Source: Sphingobacterium sp. GVS05A (GTDB lineage: Bacteria > Bacteroidota > Bacteroidia > Sphingobacteriales > Sphingobacteriaceae). From it: DNA of 64,000 nucleotides. Each line of letters starts with the position of its first letter. Positions within the stretch are counted from its first letter, which is position 1. Shown here in pieces: positions 42,561-50,544 of this stretch. The notes below the pieces were generated by a model. It saw only the letters and a list, made by a program, of their open reading frames with translations. It had not been told where the DNA came from and ran no database searches. Position numbers and translations under genes: made by a program. The stretch is taken from positions 267,397 through 331,396 of the forward strand of contig NZ_JAHXYR010000011.1 in NCBI RefSeq assembly GCF_019969845.1, given 5' to 3'.

Positions 42561-42728
42561 CCCTATCGTTTGATATTCATTCTTGGGTATATAGCTCAAA
42601 ACCTTTACAATATCAACTAATGTCTTGAATTTGTTATCAGTCAGTTCATGTCCGTAGTTTTTTCCTTTGGTAGACTGACCTCTTCCCAAAAAACTGGAGT
42701 ATTTAAAAGTAGAAAATTCGGTGACGAA
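42552..42728 (-). pseudogene. 3'-terminal remnant of an unidentified gene
   Basis: The minus strand reads STFKYSSFLGRGQSTKGKN then HELTDNKFKTLVDIVKVLSY and PKNEYQTIGQA, a 59-codon protein-like segment with a proper stop and an in-frame stop upstream. No family is recognised. Confidence 0.5.
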
Positions 42729-42771
42729 TTACTAATTTTAAAATGGAGGCAAACCATTAAACGACTTAAAG

Positions 42772-43311
42772 ATGGAATTTACAGAATTATTTAAACTGAT
42801 CTACGAAAATGATATTGATACATTACAAAAAGCAAGGTCAGAAGGTGTTGATTTCTGCAAAACCGATGGGTATGATCAGAACAATCTACTAATAGCATAT
42901 GCGGGCTCGGGATATGACAAAAGGTATCAGCCGGAAGATCTGATAGATTTTCTTTTACACTGTGGTATTGACATAAATCATAAGCGGAATAAACGTGGCG
43001 GTGAACTTGCAGCTCTGCACATAGCAGTTTCTAAAATGAACTATCGAATTGTAAGCCATTTAATTGATAACGGAGCAGAAATTGATATCCGTGAAATAAA
43101 TGGGAATACACCTTTATGGATAGCTGTTATGAATTACCGCGGTCAGGAGAATATGATCAAAATAATAAATCTTCTTGTGTCAAAAGGCGCTTCGCTGGAT
43201 TTAATCAATTATCATGACCGTTCTGTCAGGGATATTATAAATACTATCGGTGGCGGAATCGATGCGGGGCATAACAAAAAGGAATGGGATCTGAGGCACC
43301 TGCTAAAATAA
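42772..43311 (+). CDS. Ankyrin-repeat protein
   Basis: The 179-residue protein has about four ankyrin units: TELFKLIYENDIDTLQKARS, IDFLLHCGIDINHKRNKRGG, LHIAVSKMNYRIVSHLIDNGAEI and TPLWIAVMNYRG..LVSKGAS. The ATG follows a purine-rich AATGGAGGC ribosome-binding site. There is no signal peptide. Small ankyrin proteins in bacterial islands are often immunity or interaction modules; the partner is unknown. Confidence 0.85.
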   Translation: MEFTELFKLIYENDIDTLQKARSEGVDFCKTDGYDQNNLLIAYAGSGYDKRYQPEDLIDFLLHCGIDINHKRNKRGGELAALHIAVSKMNYRIVSHLIDNGAEIDIREINGNTPLWIAVMNYRGQENMIKIINLLVSKGASLDLINYHDRSVRDIINTIGGGIDAGHNKKEWDLRHLLK

Positions 43312-43554
43312 ACATATCACGATATTTCAACTAAAATACTACCCAAAATAGAAGCAAAAATTGGAAAGAGTGCTTTCTACGCGTAAATAGTATCTATGGA
43401 AGATAATTGGGATAAATATGGTCTTTCTCTTTTAAGACTTCTTGTTTTGAAATTTGGTTAATACATATGTGTGTGTGCGAATAGAGTCTAATCTTCTTTG
43501 ATATTATCCTAGCATTTTCCAAAACCTACGTTACCAGAAATTGCAATTTGTTTT
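43312..43554. other. Gap without a gene
   Basis: No frame of note; an AT-rich region with short CT-rich stretches. Nothing can be supported here. Confidence 0.3.
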
Positions 43555-43803
43555 TTACGGCTTCTTTGTTTTGGAAGATTGAAATCCACCTAGGATAATT
43601 GAAATTAATATAAGTATAATTCCAATTACTAACAATGGTATCCAAAATATGAAGCAAAATTCTGATAATTTTATAATGAATTTGCTATAATCACCTCTCG
43701 AAACAAACATTCCAGCGCCAAATATCAAGATTAGAATTGACGAAAGACATAATGTTATACCAATGAAGAATAATTTTCCACGATTTGCCATTCTATTTCG
43801 CAT
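43555..43803 (-). CDS. Small two-helix membrane protein
   Basis: The 82-residue product has two strongly hydrophobic helices (LFFIGITLCLSSILILIFGA and FIFWIPLLVIGIILILISII) with a short charged loop and a basic tail. No family can be assigned. It could be a toxin-associated or envelope protein. Confidence 0.6.
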   Translation of the reverse strand: MRNRMANRGKLFFIGITLCLSSILILIFGAGMFVSRGDYSKFIIKLSEFCFIFWIPLLVIGIILILISIILGGFQSSKTKKP

Positions 43804-43868
43804 TTTAGCGTTTTCATATTCTTAACTTCCAAAACTTGTTCTTACGAACATTACACTCAGGTTCAAAA

Positions 43869-44411
43869 TTAGTCGCAATCAACGTGAAGCCTATGCTGTC
43901 CGCACTTCACGCATTGAAATAAATACCCTACTAAACTACCTTCTTTTGAAAGTGCTGTTCTTATAAACTCTGGGGGATAACCATTGTTTTCTATATCATC
44001 GTGCAATTCTTCCAATAGGGGGTTTATCGTGTCAACATCGGCATAGTCGATAAAAGCACAGGGTTCATTACAATGCGTCAGCCATGCTTCTTGCTGCCAA
44101 GAGATATAACTTGGTGTTCTGTTTGTGATTTCAAATAATAGTTCCTGAGCTATGTTTGGCTTTGGGTCATTTGGGTCTGGCGAAACATCCTCTATACCAC
44201 AGTAGTCATTAAACTCACCGTCATATTTTTCCGCGGCCTTTCCGTCGGCTATGCACCATGGACAAATATATTCAGGAGTTTCCCTACTATAAAATGAGCC
44301 GGTGTATCGTATCGATCTTTGCTCTTCACATATAGAACATTTGCCTTCTAGATCTTCAAAAACATCAATTTTATAGGCGTTTGGACTGTATTTAAATTTC
44401 GGTAGTTCCAT
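43869..44411 (-). CDS. CbrC (UPF0167) family protein
   Basis: The 180-residue protein has the CbrC pattern: KFKYSPNAYKIDVF, a CSICEEQRSIRYTGSFYS zinc-ribbon-like pair, EYICPWCIADGKAAEKYDGE, the central SWQQEAWLTHCNEPCAFI and a C-terminal LFQCVKCGQHRLHVDCD. Several CxxC pairs suggest zinc binding. The E. coli relative is associated with colicin E2 tolerance, so this may be a toxin-immunity-type protein. Its last 25 codons are duplicated as a remnant at 30283. Confidence 0.87.
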   Translation of the reverse strand: MELPKFKYSPNAYKIDVFEDLEGKCSICEEQRSIRYTGSFYSRETPEYICPWCIADGKAAEKYDGEFNDYCGIEDVSPDPNDPKPNIAQELLFEITNRTPSYISWQQEAWLTHCNEPCAFIDYADVDTINPLLEELHDDIENNGYPPEFIRTALSKEGSLVGYLFQCVKCGQHRLHVDCD

Positions 44412-44578
44412 TTTATGATCGCTATGATTGTCTGAAAATTATTGCCACAAGCTTAACCTTCTGCTTTTTCCTGATTATATCTCCTTCAAGATACAAAATA
44501 GATGTAGAAATTATCGTTATTGAGTTATCACAACGAAAAACAATGTTGAAGCGATGACGGATTTTGAGGATCTAAGTC
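44412..44578. other. Gap with no gene
   Basis: Nothing recognisable in this short AT-rich stretch. Confidence 0.3.
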
Positions 44579-44887
44579 TCATGCAATATCAGCTATAGGT
44601 AGCCCTATTTCCTTAAATGCTTTAGCAGTCTCAAGAGCTTTTTTGCGCTCCCCTTCTGCTAGCCCTTTAGCGCGACCTAAAGCTTCTCCGGATTTCTTGG
44701 CCGAATTGAATATGCTTTTAGCATCACGCTTATGTTTTAAACTTGCTTCATATGACATTAGTTCCTCCTCCGTTAATTTACCTATCTCCCCTATCTCAAG
44801 GATAAGACCAAATATTCTTTTATCCAAAAATGATGGCAATCTATCCATGGTGCTCAAGTGTTTAAGTAAATACAACCAATCGGGTTA
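44579..44887 (-). pseudogene. PD-(D/E)XK nuclease-family transposase (Rpn-like), C-terminal remnant
   Basis: The reading DWLYLLKHLSTMDRLPSFL, KRIFGLILEIGEIGKLTEEE, YEASLKHKRDAKSIFNSAKK and EGERKKALETAKAFKEIGLP matches the C-terminal part of the PD-(D/E)XK recombination-promoting nuclease/transposase family. The nuclease domain with its catalytic D-EXK residues is missing: a stop precedes the frame. The end after IADIA is also shorter than usual. Confidence 0.7.
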
Positions 44888-44949
44888 TAGAAAATCTTTA
44901 AGTTTCAAATAATTAACTAACTGGGACATTACTTCTATGTATACAACAA

Positions 44950-46701
44950 CTAGTCTCTCCCCACTAATTCCTTCACCTCGCTAAAGGTATTATCTACAAC
45001 CTTATCATTGATGCAATTTTTTAAGTAAATCGCATAATTGCCATAATATGGGATACTGGAACGATTACTACAATTCTTGATATTATTCTTCCTAATTTTA
45101 ACGCCATCAGTCGAAGAAATAAAGATTGCCGAATTTGCACAGTCGTTGATCGTATTTGCCTGGATAGTTATATTTTGATGTACACCCGCTGGCTTATCAA
45201 TCCCTCCTATTTCATGTCCTGTCTTAACGGCTATGGCGCCATAACCTGTCAGGGTATCGTCCCATCTGAGGTATTTACCGCAATTATCTATCCTGTTGCC
45301 TGTTATAGTGGCCTTTTTCACAGTTGTCGCTTCAAACCAGCGCTCCATATCACAGGAAAGTAAGATCGCCGGACCAGAAATATTCCATATTTTATTATTG
45401 CTGATCACAACTTTCTTGGACTGAACTACAAATCCGCGAGCACGGCTGTTTGAAACCATGCAATCCCGTATAATGGTCGATGGTGTACGAGTGTCTTTTG
45501 CGGCAAAATCGCCTACATTGACATTCTTTGGGATAGATTTTAATTGATACTGTCCTTTGCCGCGAAACTTGACCTTTGCTTTGCCCTTGGGCAAGCCTGT
45601 TTTACCGTCCAAAAATTCGATAATATCATCCTTGAAGGCCCAATCATCTTCGACGGGAGCTTTCGTCCAACCATTGATCAATAAAACCGAGTCAGCACTA
45701 ATCTTGCCGATATGGCACAAACGACTATGAATATTAATAGCATCATCGCCCAGTCCAACAAATTCACAATGGTCGGCTTTAAACGTACCCGCCATTGAGG
45801 CTACATGTATGCCATCCGCACTAACCGACATCAAACGCCCGGAAGTTGGTTTGGGTTTCATACGAATACGCTCCAGCGTAATATCCCCGGAGCGATGACG
45901 ACTATCGGCTAGATCTGATACGTACATCGCAAATGCAGGCCATTGCCAGATGGTGATATCGCGTATTGTTAATGTGTTGACACCTAAAAAACTAAAGCAG
46001 GGATTGCCCGTAATCTTTAGTCTCAGATTGATAAGTTCGCCTTTGCGGAGTTTATGAGCTTCATCATTATAAATTTTCAGACGTAAGGTACTTAGCTTTT
46101 CGATGTGTGGCCAATTTCCATTCTTAAGATCACAATGTGTGGAAATATGATAATTGGGTGTTCCATCGGCATTATAGCTGAGCTGATGCATGATCTTGAG
46201 CTCAGCTAAACGATCCGCATATTCAGAAAACTCAGGTAAAAGATCTATTTCATAGAATGACCCGTCCGGACTGTCACCACTGCCCACGACTGTGCCATTG
46301 ATACTTACGGGCCGATCGACATCAATAAAAAGGTTACGTATAATAAGATCTTTGCAGTCGCTGACTTCCAATAAACTAGTCCAGCTGACATTGGAACTGA
46401 ACGGATCGAAGCCGGTGGCCATAAGCGTGGATGTATTGGTATCGCTGCCCCCATAGATCTCAATATCCTTTTTACCCGACAGTCTCAAAGACGCAGAAAA
46501 AGTATAGATGCCTGTCGGAAAATATATTTTATCGCCATCTTGGAGACGATCCAAAATCAACTGTAAAGCCTGACGGTCGTCTATCCCGTCATCCGGTAGC
46601 ACTCCAAAATGCGTAACATTGATAATTTTTGCACTTAAATCTGTCCAACCTAACAGTAATTGAATCAGTATTCCAAGCCTGAAAAAGGTTAATCGTGTCA
46701 T
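44950..46701 (-). CDS. GH110-like parallel beta-helix glycosidase (alpha-galactosidase type)
   Basis: The 583-residue protein has a signal peptide (MTRLTFFRLGILIQLLLG, cleavage near DLSA). An early GVLPDDGIDDRQALQLILDR motif is shared by many beta-helix enzymes. Between residues 290 and 470 SADGIHVASMAGTFKADHC, EFVGLGDDAINIHSR and WFEATTVKKATITGN resemble GH110 alpha-1,3-galactosidases (GDDAIN acidic pair, WFES-type motif). The last of the PUL genes on the minus strand, it follows the SGNH hydrolase by 24 bases. Substrate: galactose-containing glycan, inferred from resemblance. Confidence 0.6.
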   Translation of the reverse strand: MTRLTFFRLGILIQLLLGWTDLSAKIINVTHFGVLPDDGIDDRQALQLILDRLQDGDKIYFPTGIYTFSASLRLSGKKDIEIYGGSDTNTSTLMATGFDPFSSNVSWTSLLEVSDCKDLIIRNLFIDVDRPVSINGTVVGSGDSPDGSFYEIDLLPEFSEYADRLAELKIMHQLSYNADGTPNYHISTHCDLKNGNWPHIEKLSTLRLKIYNDEAHKLRKGELINLRLKITGNPCFSFLGVNTLTIRDITIWQWPAFAMYVSDLADSRHRSGDITLERIRMKPKPTSGRLMSVSADGIHVASMAGTFKADHCEFVGLGDDAINIHSRLCHIGKISADSVLLINGWTKAPVEDDWAFKDDIIEFLDGKTGLPKGKAKVKFRGKGQYQLKSIPKNVNVGDFAAKDTRTPSTIIRDCMVSNSRARGFVVQSKKVVISNNKIWNISGPAILLSCDMERWFEATTVKKATITGNRIDNCGKYLRWDDTLTGYGAIAVKTGHEIGGIDKPAGVHQNITIQANTINDCANSAIFISSTDGVKIRKNNIKNCSNRSSIPYYGNYAIYLKNCINDKVVDNTFSEVKELVGRD

Positions 46702-46725
46702 AAAAAACGATTTATAAGATCAATA

Positions 46726-47346
46726 CTATAATATAGATTCTAAAAGATTCCTGACTTCGGTCGCCCATATCCCATAAGCTTCTTGGTTGATATGAGTGCC
46801 ATCAGTAGTGTACTTAGCCTTGAGACCTTTCGATGAACTAAGTTTGGCATTTAAATCTAAATAGTAAACTCCTTGGCTTTGACAATAGGTCCTCAAGTAG
46901 CTATTTAAGCTGTCGACCTGGATCTTACTCTCCGGATTATCCTGTTGATAAATAATGGACTGCACGACTGGGATAATCTTATGCTCTTGCAGTCCCTCGA
47001 TGAGCGAACGGTAATTATTCTTGGTACGATCCAAAGGGATCCCCACGCCAATGTCATTGATTCCGCCTTCGAGAAAACATAAACTTGGCTTTAAATCAAT
47101 AACGTTTTCCTTTAACAGCCAGACTAGATGTGAGGTGGTAAAGCCAGGGAAACCGCTATTTTTGACGTCGCTACGTCCTAATAATGTTGCCCAATCCCCC
47201 CCTTTGGTAATCGAATCACCAAACATAACGATCGTTATCTTTTCATCATGTTGATCAGAAATCCATTTAAAGCCTGTTAGAATCCCGGCCAGCAAAACTG
47301 AGCAAAGGAATAACAGGAGCGCCTTTGGAGTACACTTCCTATTCAT
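46726..47346 (-). CDS. SGNH/GDSL-type hydrolase
   Basis: The 206-residue protein has a membrane/signal segment (ALLLFLCSVLLAGILTG) and the SGNH blocks: block I FGDSITKGGDW with the catalytic Ser, block III GGINDIGVG and block V DGTHINQEAYG with the Asp/His pair. Probably a secreted carbohydrate esterase that removes acetyl or other ester groups from the glycan handled by this locus. It lies between a lipoprotein gene and the GH110-like gene. Confidence 0.85.
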   Translation of the reverse strand: MNRKCTPKALLLFLCSVLLAGILTGFKWISDQHDEKITIVMFGDSITKGGDWATLLGRSDVKNSGFPGFTTSHLVWLLKENVIDLKPSLCFLEGGINDIGVGIPLDRTKNNYRSLIEGLQEHKIIPVVQSIIYQQDNPESKIQVDSLNSYLRTYCQSQGVYYLDLNAKLSSSKGLKAKYTTDGTHINQEAYGIWATEVRNLLESIL

Positions 47347-47376
47347 AATTTCTATTTTTAATTCTATGGTTAATCA

Positions 47377-47811
47377 TTATTTAAACCGCTGTACTTTTAA
47401 GCGTCGTACCTCATCGGTCGTGCTGAACTCGGAGTTTTTAGCTTCAACTTTCCAATAAATATTTCCTTGTTCGCCCGATTTAAAATGCATTGTATTCATC
47501 AGTGAATCCAGAACAAAGTGAGTCAAAAAATATTTTTCACCTACTCCGGCAGATATCACTTTTCTTTCAGTGGTCAGTGCGGGATCTACAGCAAGAAGAA
47601 GATTGTAATCTATATAGGGTCTTTTTGAAAAATACTCGAATCCGACCAGCATACTTGGATTATTCTTATCCAATATAACCAGTGAATCTGCCACCGGTTT
47701 GAGCAATACAGTCGGCTGAAACCCGACCTCATAAAATTCATTATCGTTTTTGCAGGAAAAAAACAGATTGATGCTAAGGAAAACGAAACTGATATATATA
47801 TTATTTTTCAT
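47377..47811 (-). CDS. Surface lipoprotein of the PUL, SusE-like position
   Basis: The 144-residue protein has a lipobox (LSINLFFSCKNDNEF). The mature part is beta-rich (FQPTVLLKPVADSLVILD, VGFEYFSKRPYIDYNLLLA) and ends KVEAKNSEFSTTDEVRRLKV. No family is assigned, but its location after SusD and its size suit an outer-membrane glycan-binding lipoprotein like SusE/SusF. It is followed 30 bases downstream by the SGNH hydrolase gene. Confidence 0.65.
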   Translation of the reverse strand: MKNNIYISFVFLSINLFFSCKNDNEFYEVGFQPTVLLKPVADSLVILDKNNPSMLVGFEYFSKRPYIDYNLLLAVDPALTTERKVISAGVGEKYFLTHFVLDSLMNTMHFKSGEQGNIYWKVEAKNSEFSTTDEVRRLKVQRFK

Positions 47812-47827
47812 AATGGCTAACTTAAAT

Positions 47828-48907
47828 TTAGTTCATGATACAACGTACATTGTAGTGAAAATTACCTCCGCCTGCGCTGCTCCTTGATTGTGTATTGATA
47901 TCCGGATTACCGGGATCATTGTAAATAATCACCGCTGATGCTTCACCAGTGCGGTCTGATGAAAGTGTTTCCCAAGAATATTGATATCCTTTTAAAGCAG
48001 GTGATGAGGTCCAGAATCCGCACATTGTACCTGGGTCGGTGAGAAATGAAAGTCCTTCATTCCAATAAAATCCCGAGGGCACAATATTGAATTTGACCTC
48101 ATCTGTAATTGACCCATTTTGAATCCAGAACTGTGGATTTTTGACTTTATTGCCTGAGTGTGGTCCGAGGTAATTGATGACTTCTTTCCACTCCGCAAAT
48201 GCAGGAACATGCCAGCCATCTGGACAAATGCCTTGAATATTTTTGCCTGCCAGGGTTTTCTCCCGTGCGATGGCTTCATCACGGACAACAGTGCCCCATG
48301 AATAAAATCCACCTGCAATATTCCGAATAGCAGCTGGACTGTCTTCAGGTGCTAGTTTTCGAGGTAGCGGAAAGGCTGTACCGTCTGCATATACTGTTGC
48401 CCTAAGGTTCTCCGACATCATAGTAACAAGCTTGCCGCCCGGTAAAACAAATTGCAACGCCTTGTAGTGTTCTTGATCCCGAGGGTCTACAAAGCTGGAT
48501 ACTGAGACCAAAGCATCAAAATAGCGCCATACGCTCTCAACCTTTCCCTCGTTTCGCTGTTCTAACTTCCAAAAAAAACGGCCTGAATTTTTAAATGATG
48601 GATTTAGTTTTTTCAGATCATCCAAAAACTCCTGATTGGAGATTTTGTAGCTGGCTTGGGCCCCAACTTCGTAACGGATTGGATTGTCAAAATTCTCGTC
48701 AACGTCCAACATCAACGTGTAGGTAGCTCCCTCTCGCTGTACCCAGCTAAACTCCTGCATGGTCTCATTGTCAAAATAATCAATTTTAAGCTGCGTGCTA
48801 TTCATCGGTAGTAACTGTTGTACCCATGTAGGGTTGACATACTCGATCTTTTCCCTACAGGAAATGAATGACAAGAGTATGAAAAAATAGATGGATTGTA
48901 CCTTCAT
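47828..48907 (-). CDS. FISUMP-domain lipoprotein of the PUL
   Basis: The 359-residue protein has a lipobox (IYFFILLSFISCREKI). The N-terminal 140 residues form a SusE-like domain (QLLPMNSTQLKIDYF, EFSWVQREGATYTLMLDVDE). From residue 150 follows a FISUMP-type domain: MMSENLRATVYADGT, AGGFYSWGT, GICPDGWHVPAFAEWKEV, GTMCGFWTSSPAL and the terminal YNVRCIMN. It is a surface-exposed lipoprotein in the SusE position. The combination of the two domains in one PUL protein is unusual. Confidence 0.8.
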   Translation of the reverse strand: MKVQSIYFFILLSFISCREKIEYVNPTWVQQLLPMNSTQLKIDYFDNETMQEFSWVQREGATYTLMLDVDENFDNPIRYEVGAQASYKISNQEFLDDLKKLNPSFKNSGRFFWKLEQRNEGKVESVWRYFDALVSVSSFVDPRDQEHYKALQFVLPGGKLVTMMSENLRATVYADGTAFPLPRKLAPEDSPAAIRNIAGGFYSWGTVVRDEAIAREKTLAGKNIQGICPDGWHVPAFAEWKEVINYLGPHSGNKVKNPQFWIQNGSITDEVKFNIVPSGFYWNEGLSFLTDPGTMCGFWTSSPALKGYQYSWETLSSDRTGEASAVIIYNDPGNPDINTQSRSSAGGGNFHYNVRCIMN

Positions 48908-48935
48908 TCGTTTCGGTTTTATGGTAAGTGAACGA

Positions 48936-50534
48936 TTAATATCCTGAGTTCTGTTTTATATTCGGGTTAGCATTCAGTTCTTCATTCGGTATAGGCCACA
49001 GATAATCTCTGTTAGGATTAAAAGACCTACGGTCAACGACAATAGGGATATATTGCCAATTAGTTGTAATATTGCCATCCGAATACCACGAGAGCTTGGA
49101 CTTATCATAACCCAATGCATCAACCATAACGGCTTTAGCTATTTTCCAACGTCTAATATCAAACCATCGCCTGCCCTCCCCAAAAAACTCTACACGCCGC
49201 TCATTATGGATCACCTCCGTCATAACGGCTTGGGAAATATTGGGCATGGCCTGAGATACCTTTACCATTCCGACACGGGATCTAACTCTGTCGAGCAGTT
49301 CGTAAACTTGAGCAGAAGGACCATGGAGCTGGTTTTCCGCTTCAGCCCACGCGAGCAATACTTCTGCATAACGCATCACAATTCGGTCCGTTGTCTCATT
49401 GGTCAATGTTTTGAGATAGGGGTCAACAAATTTACGGACAGTAAAGGAGGTGGCAACATCCCAGTTGGCCGGTACGTAATGTGCCTGATACCAACCTTGG
49501 CCATCTAATCTAAACTCCGAACCAGGGACGACGATAGATAGCTGAAGCCGCGGATCACGATTGTCAAAAGGGCGGTCTTTATTATAACTAGGGTCGCCTG
49601 CAATAAATGCACCATCAGCTGTACGGATGTCACGGATTGGATATCCATTCGTGGTATAATAACTATCAACCATCTGCAACGTCGGCGCAAAGTTATTCCA
49701 ATTGCCAAAGATTTTAGAGACATCGCTGCTCTGTAGGTCTTTGGCGTAGTTGATCTTAAAGATAATCTCGGGGTTATCTTTTTGCTCAATACCGGCTGGC
49801 TGAAAAAGCTCAAAGTAATTAGGATACAGCTGATAACCCAGTTTTTGGATCTGCTGGGCCAGGGAAATGACAAGCTCGGGCTTGTTCATCCATTCGGCCA
49901 CCCGAAGTTTCAACATCAAAGCCGTGCCTTTGGATGCACGCTCTCCTCCTAACGCGACCGGAAGCTGGTCTATGGCATAATCAAGATCTTTGTTTATAAA
50001 CGATAGTACCGCATCCAATTTGCCCCGTTCGGGATTGTTTAAAACGGTCTGTTCGTCCAAAATGGGTACCTCGCCATAAAAACAGACCAGGTCAAAATAG
50101 TAGTACGCCCTTAAAAAACGTGCTTCAGCACTGATTTTGGCCTTGTCCGAATTAGCGATCGCATCTGCGCCAGCGAGCCCTTTGAGCAATGAATTTGCAC
50201 GTGAGATACCTCTAAAGTTATATTTCCATTTGACCAATGTAAAATCACTGTCACCCGTCTGCGTTCCGGACGCAAATTGTGGCGCAGGATCCCAGGAATG
50301 CGAATTGAAGGAATTATCACTCATATTGTCGTAGACATAAGGAACCATCCTATCCGGACTGTCATAGTACAATTGATTGTATACTCCGTTTAATAGCGTG
50401 TTAGCTTGCTCCGCTCCGGTCAGGAAGCTTTCGGGAGTTACTTTGTCTTCGGGAACCGTATCCAGATAACTTTGGCAGGAAGCGAATAGCATTCCTGAAA
50501 TAATAAGTGTATAAAGCAATAGTTTTGAGTTCAT
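48936..50534 (-). CDS. susD: SusD/RagB-family nutrient-uptake lipoprotein
   Basis: The 532-residue protein has a lipobox (LIISGMLFASCQSYLDTVP) and the SusD-family helical TPR-like body: EARFLRAYYYFDLVCFYGEVP near residue 135, RYAEVLLAWAEAENQL and the C-terminal ERRVEFFGEGRRWFDIRRWK and LWPIPNEELNANPNIKQN motifs. It binds glycan at the surface and caps the SusC pore. Its start lies 10 bases after the SusC stop, as usual for the pair. Confidence 0.93.
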   Translation of the reverse strand: MNSKLLLYTLIISGMLFASCQSYLDTVPEDKVTPESFLTGAEQANTLLNGVYNQLYYDSPDRMVPYVYDNMSDNSFNSHSWDPAPQFASGTQTGDSDFTLVKWKYNFRGISRANSLLKGLAGADAIANSDKAKISAEARFLRAYYYFDLVCFYGEVPILDEQTVLNNPERGKLDAVLSFINKDLDYAIDQLPVALGGERASKGTALMLKLRVAEWMNKPELVISLAQQIQKLGYQLYPNYFELFQPAGIEQKDNPEIIFKINYAKDLQSSDVSKIFGNWNNFAPTLQMVDSYYTTNGYPIRDIRTADGAFIAGDPSYNKDRPFDNRDPRLQLSIVVPGSEFRLDGQGWYQAHYVPANWDVATSFTVRKFVDPYLKTLTNETTDRIVMRYAEVLLAWAEAENQLHGPSAQVYELLDRVRSRVGMVKVSQAMPNISQAVMTEVIHNERRVEFFGEGRRWFDIRRWKIAKAVMVDALGYDKSKLSWYSDGNITTNWQYIPIVVDRRSFNPNRDYLWPIPNEELNANPNIKQNSGY

Positions 50535-50544
50535 GTCGATTAGT

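Noticed and set aside
10440..44887. Integron-like cassette array
   Set aside because: Genes face both ways, have their own leaders, and no repeated attC-like element was found between them. Tyrosine integrase is also absent.
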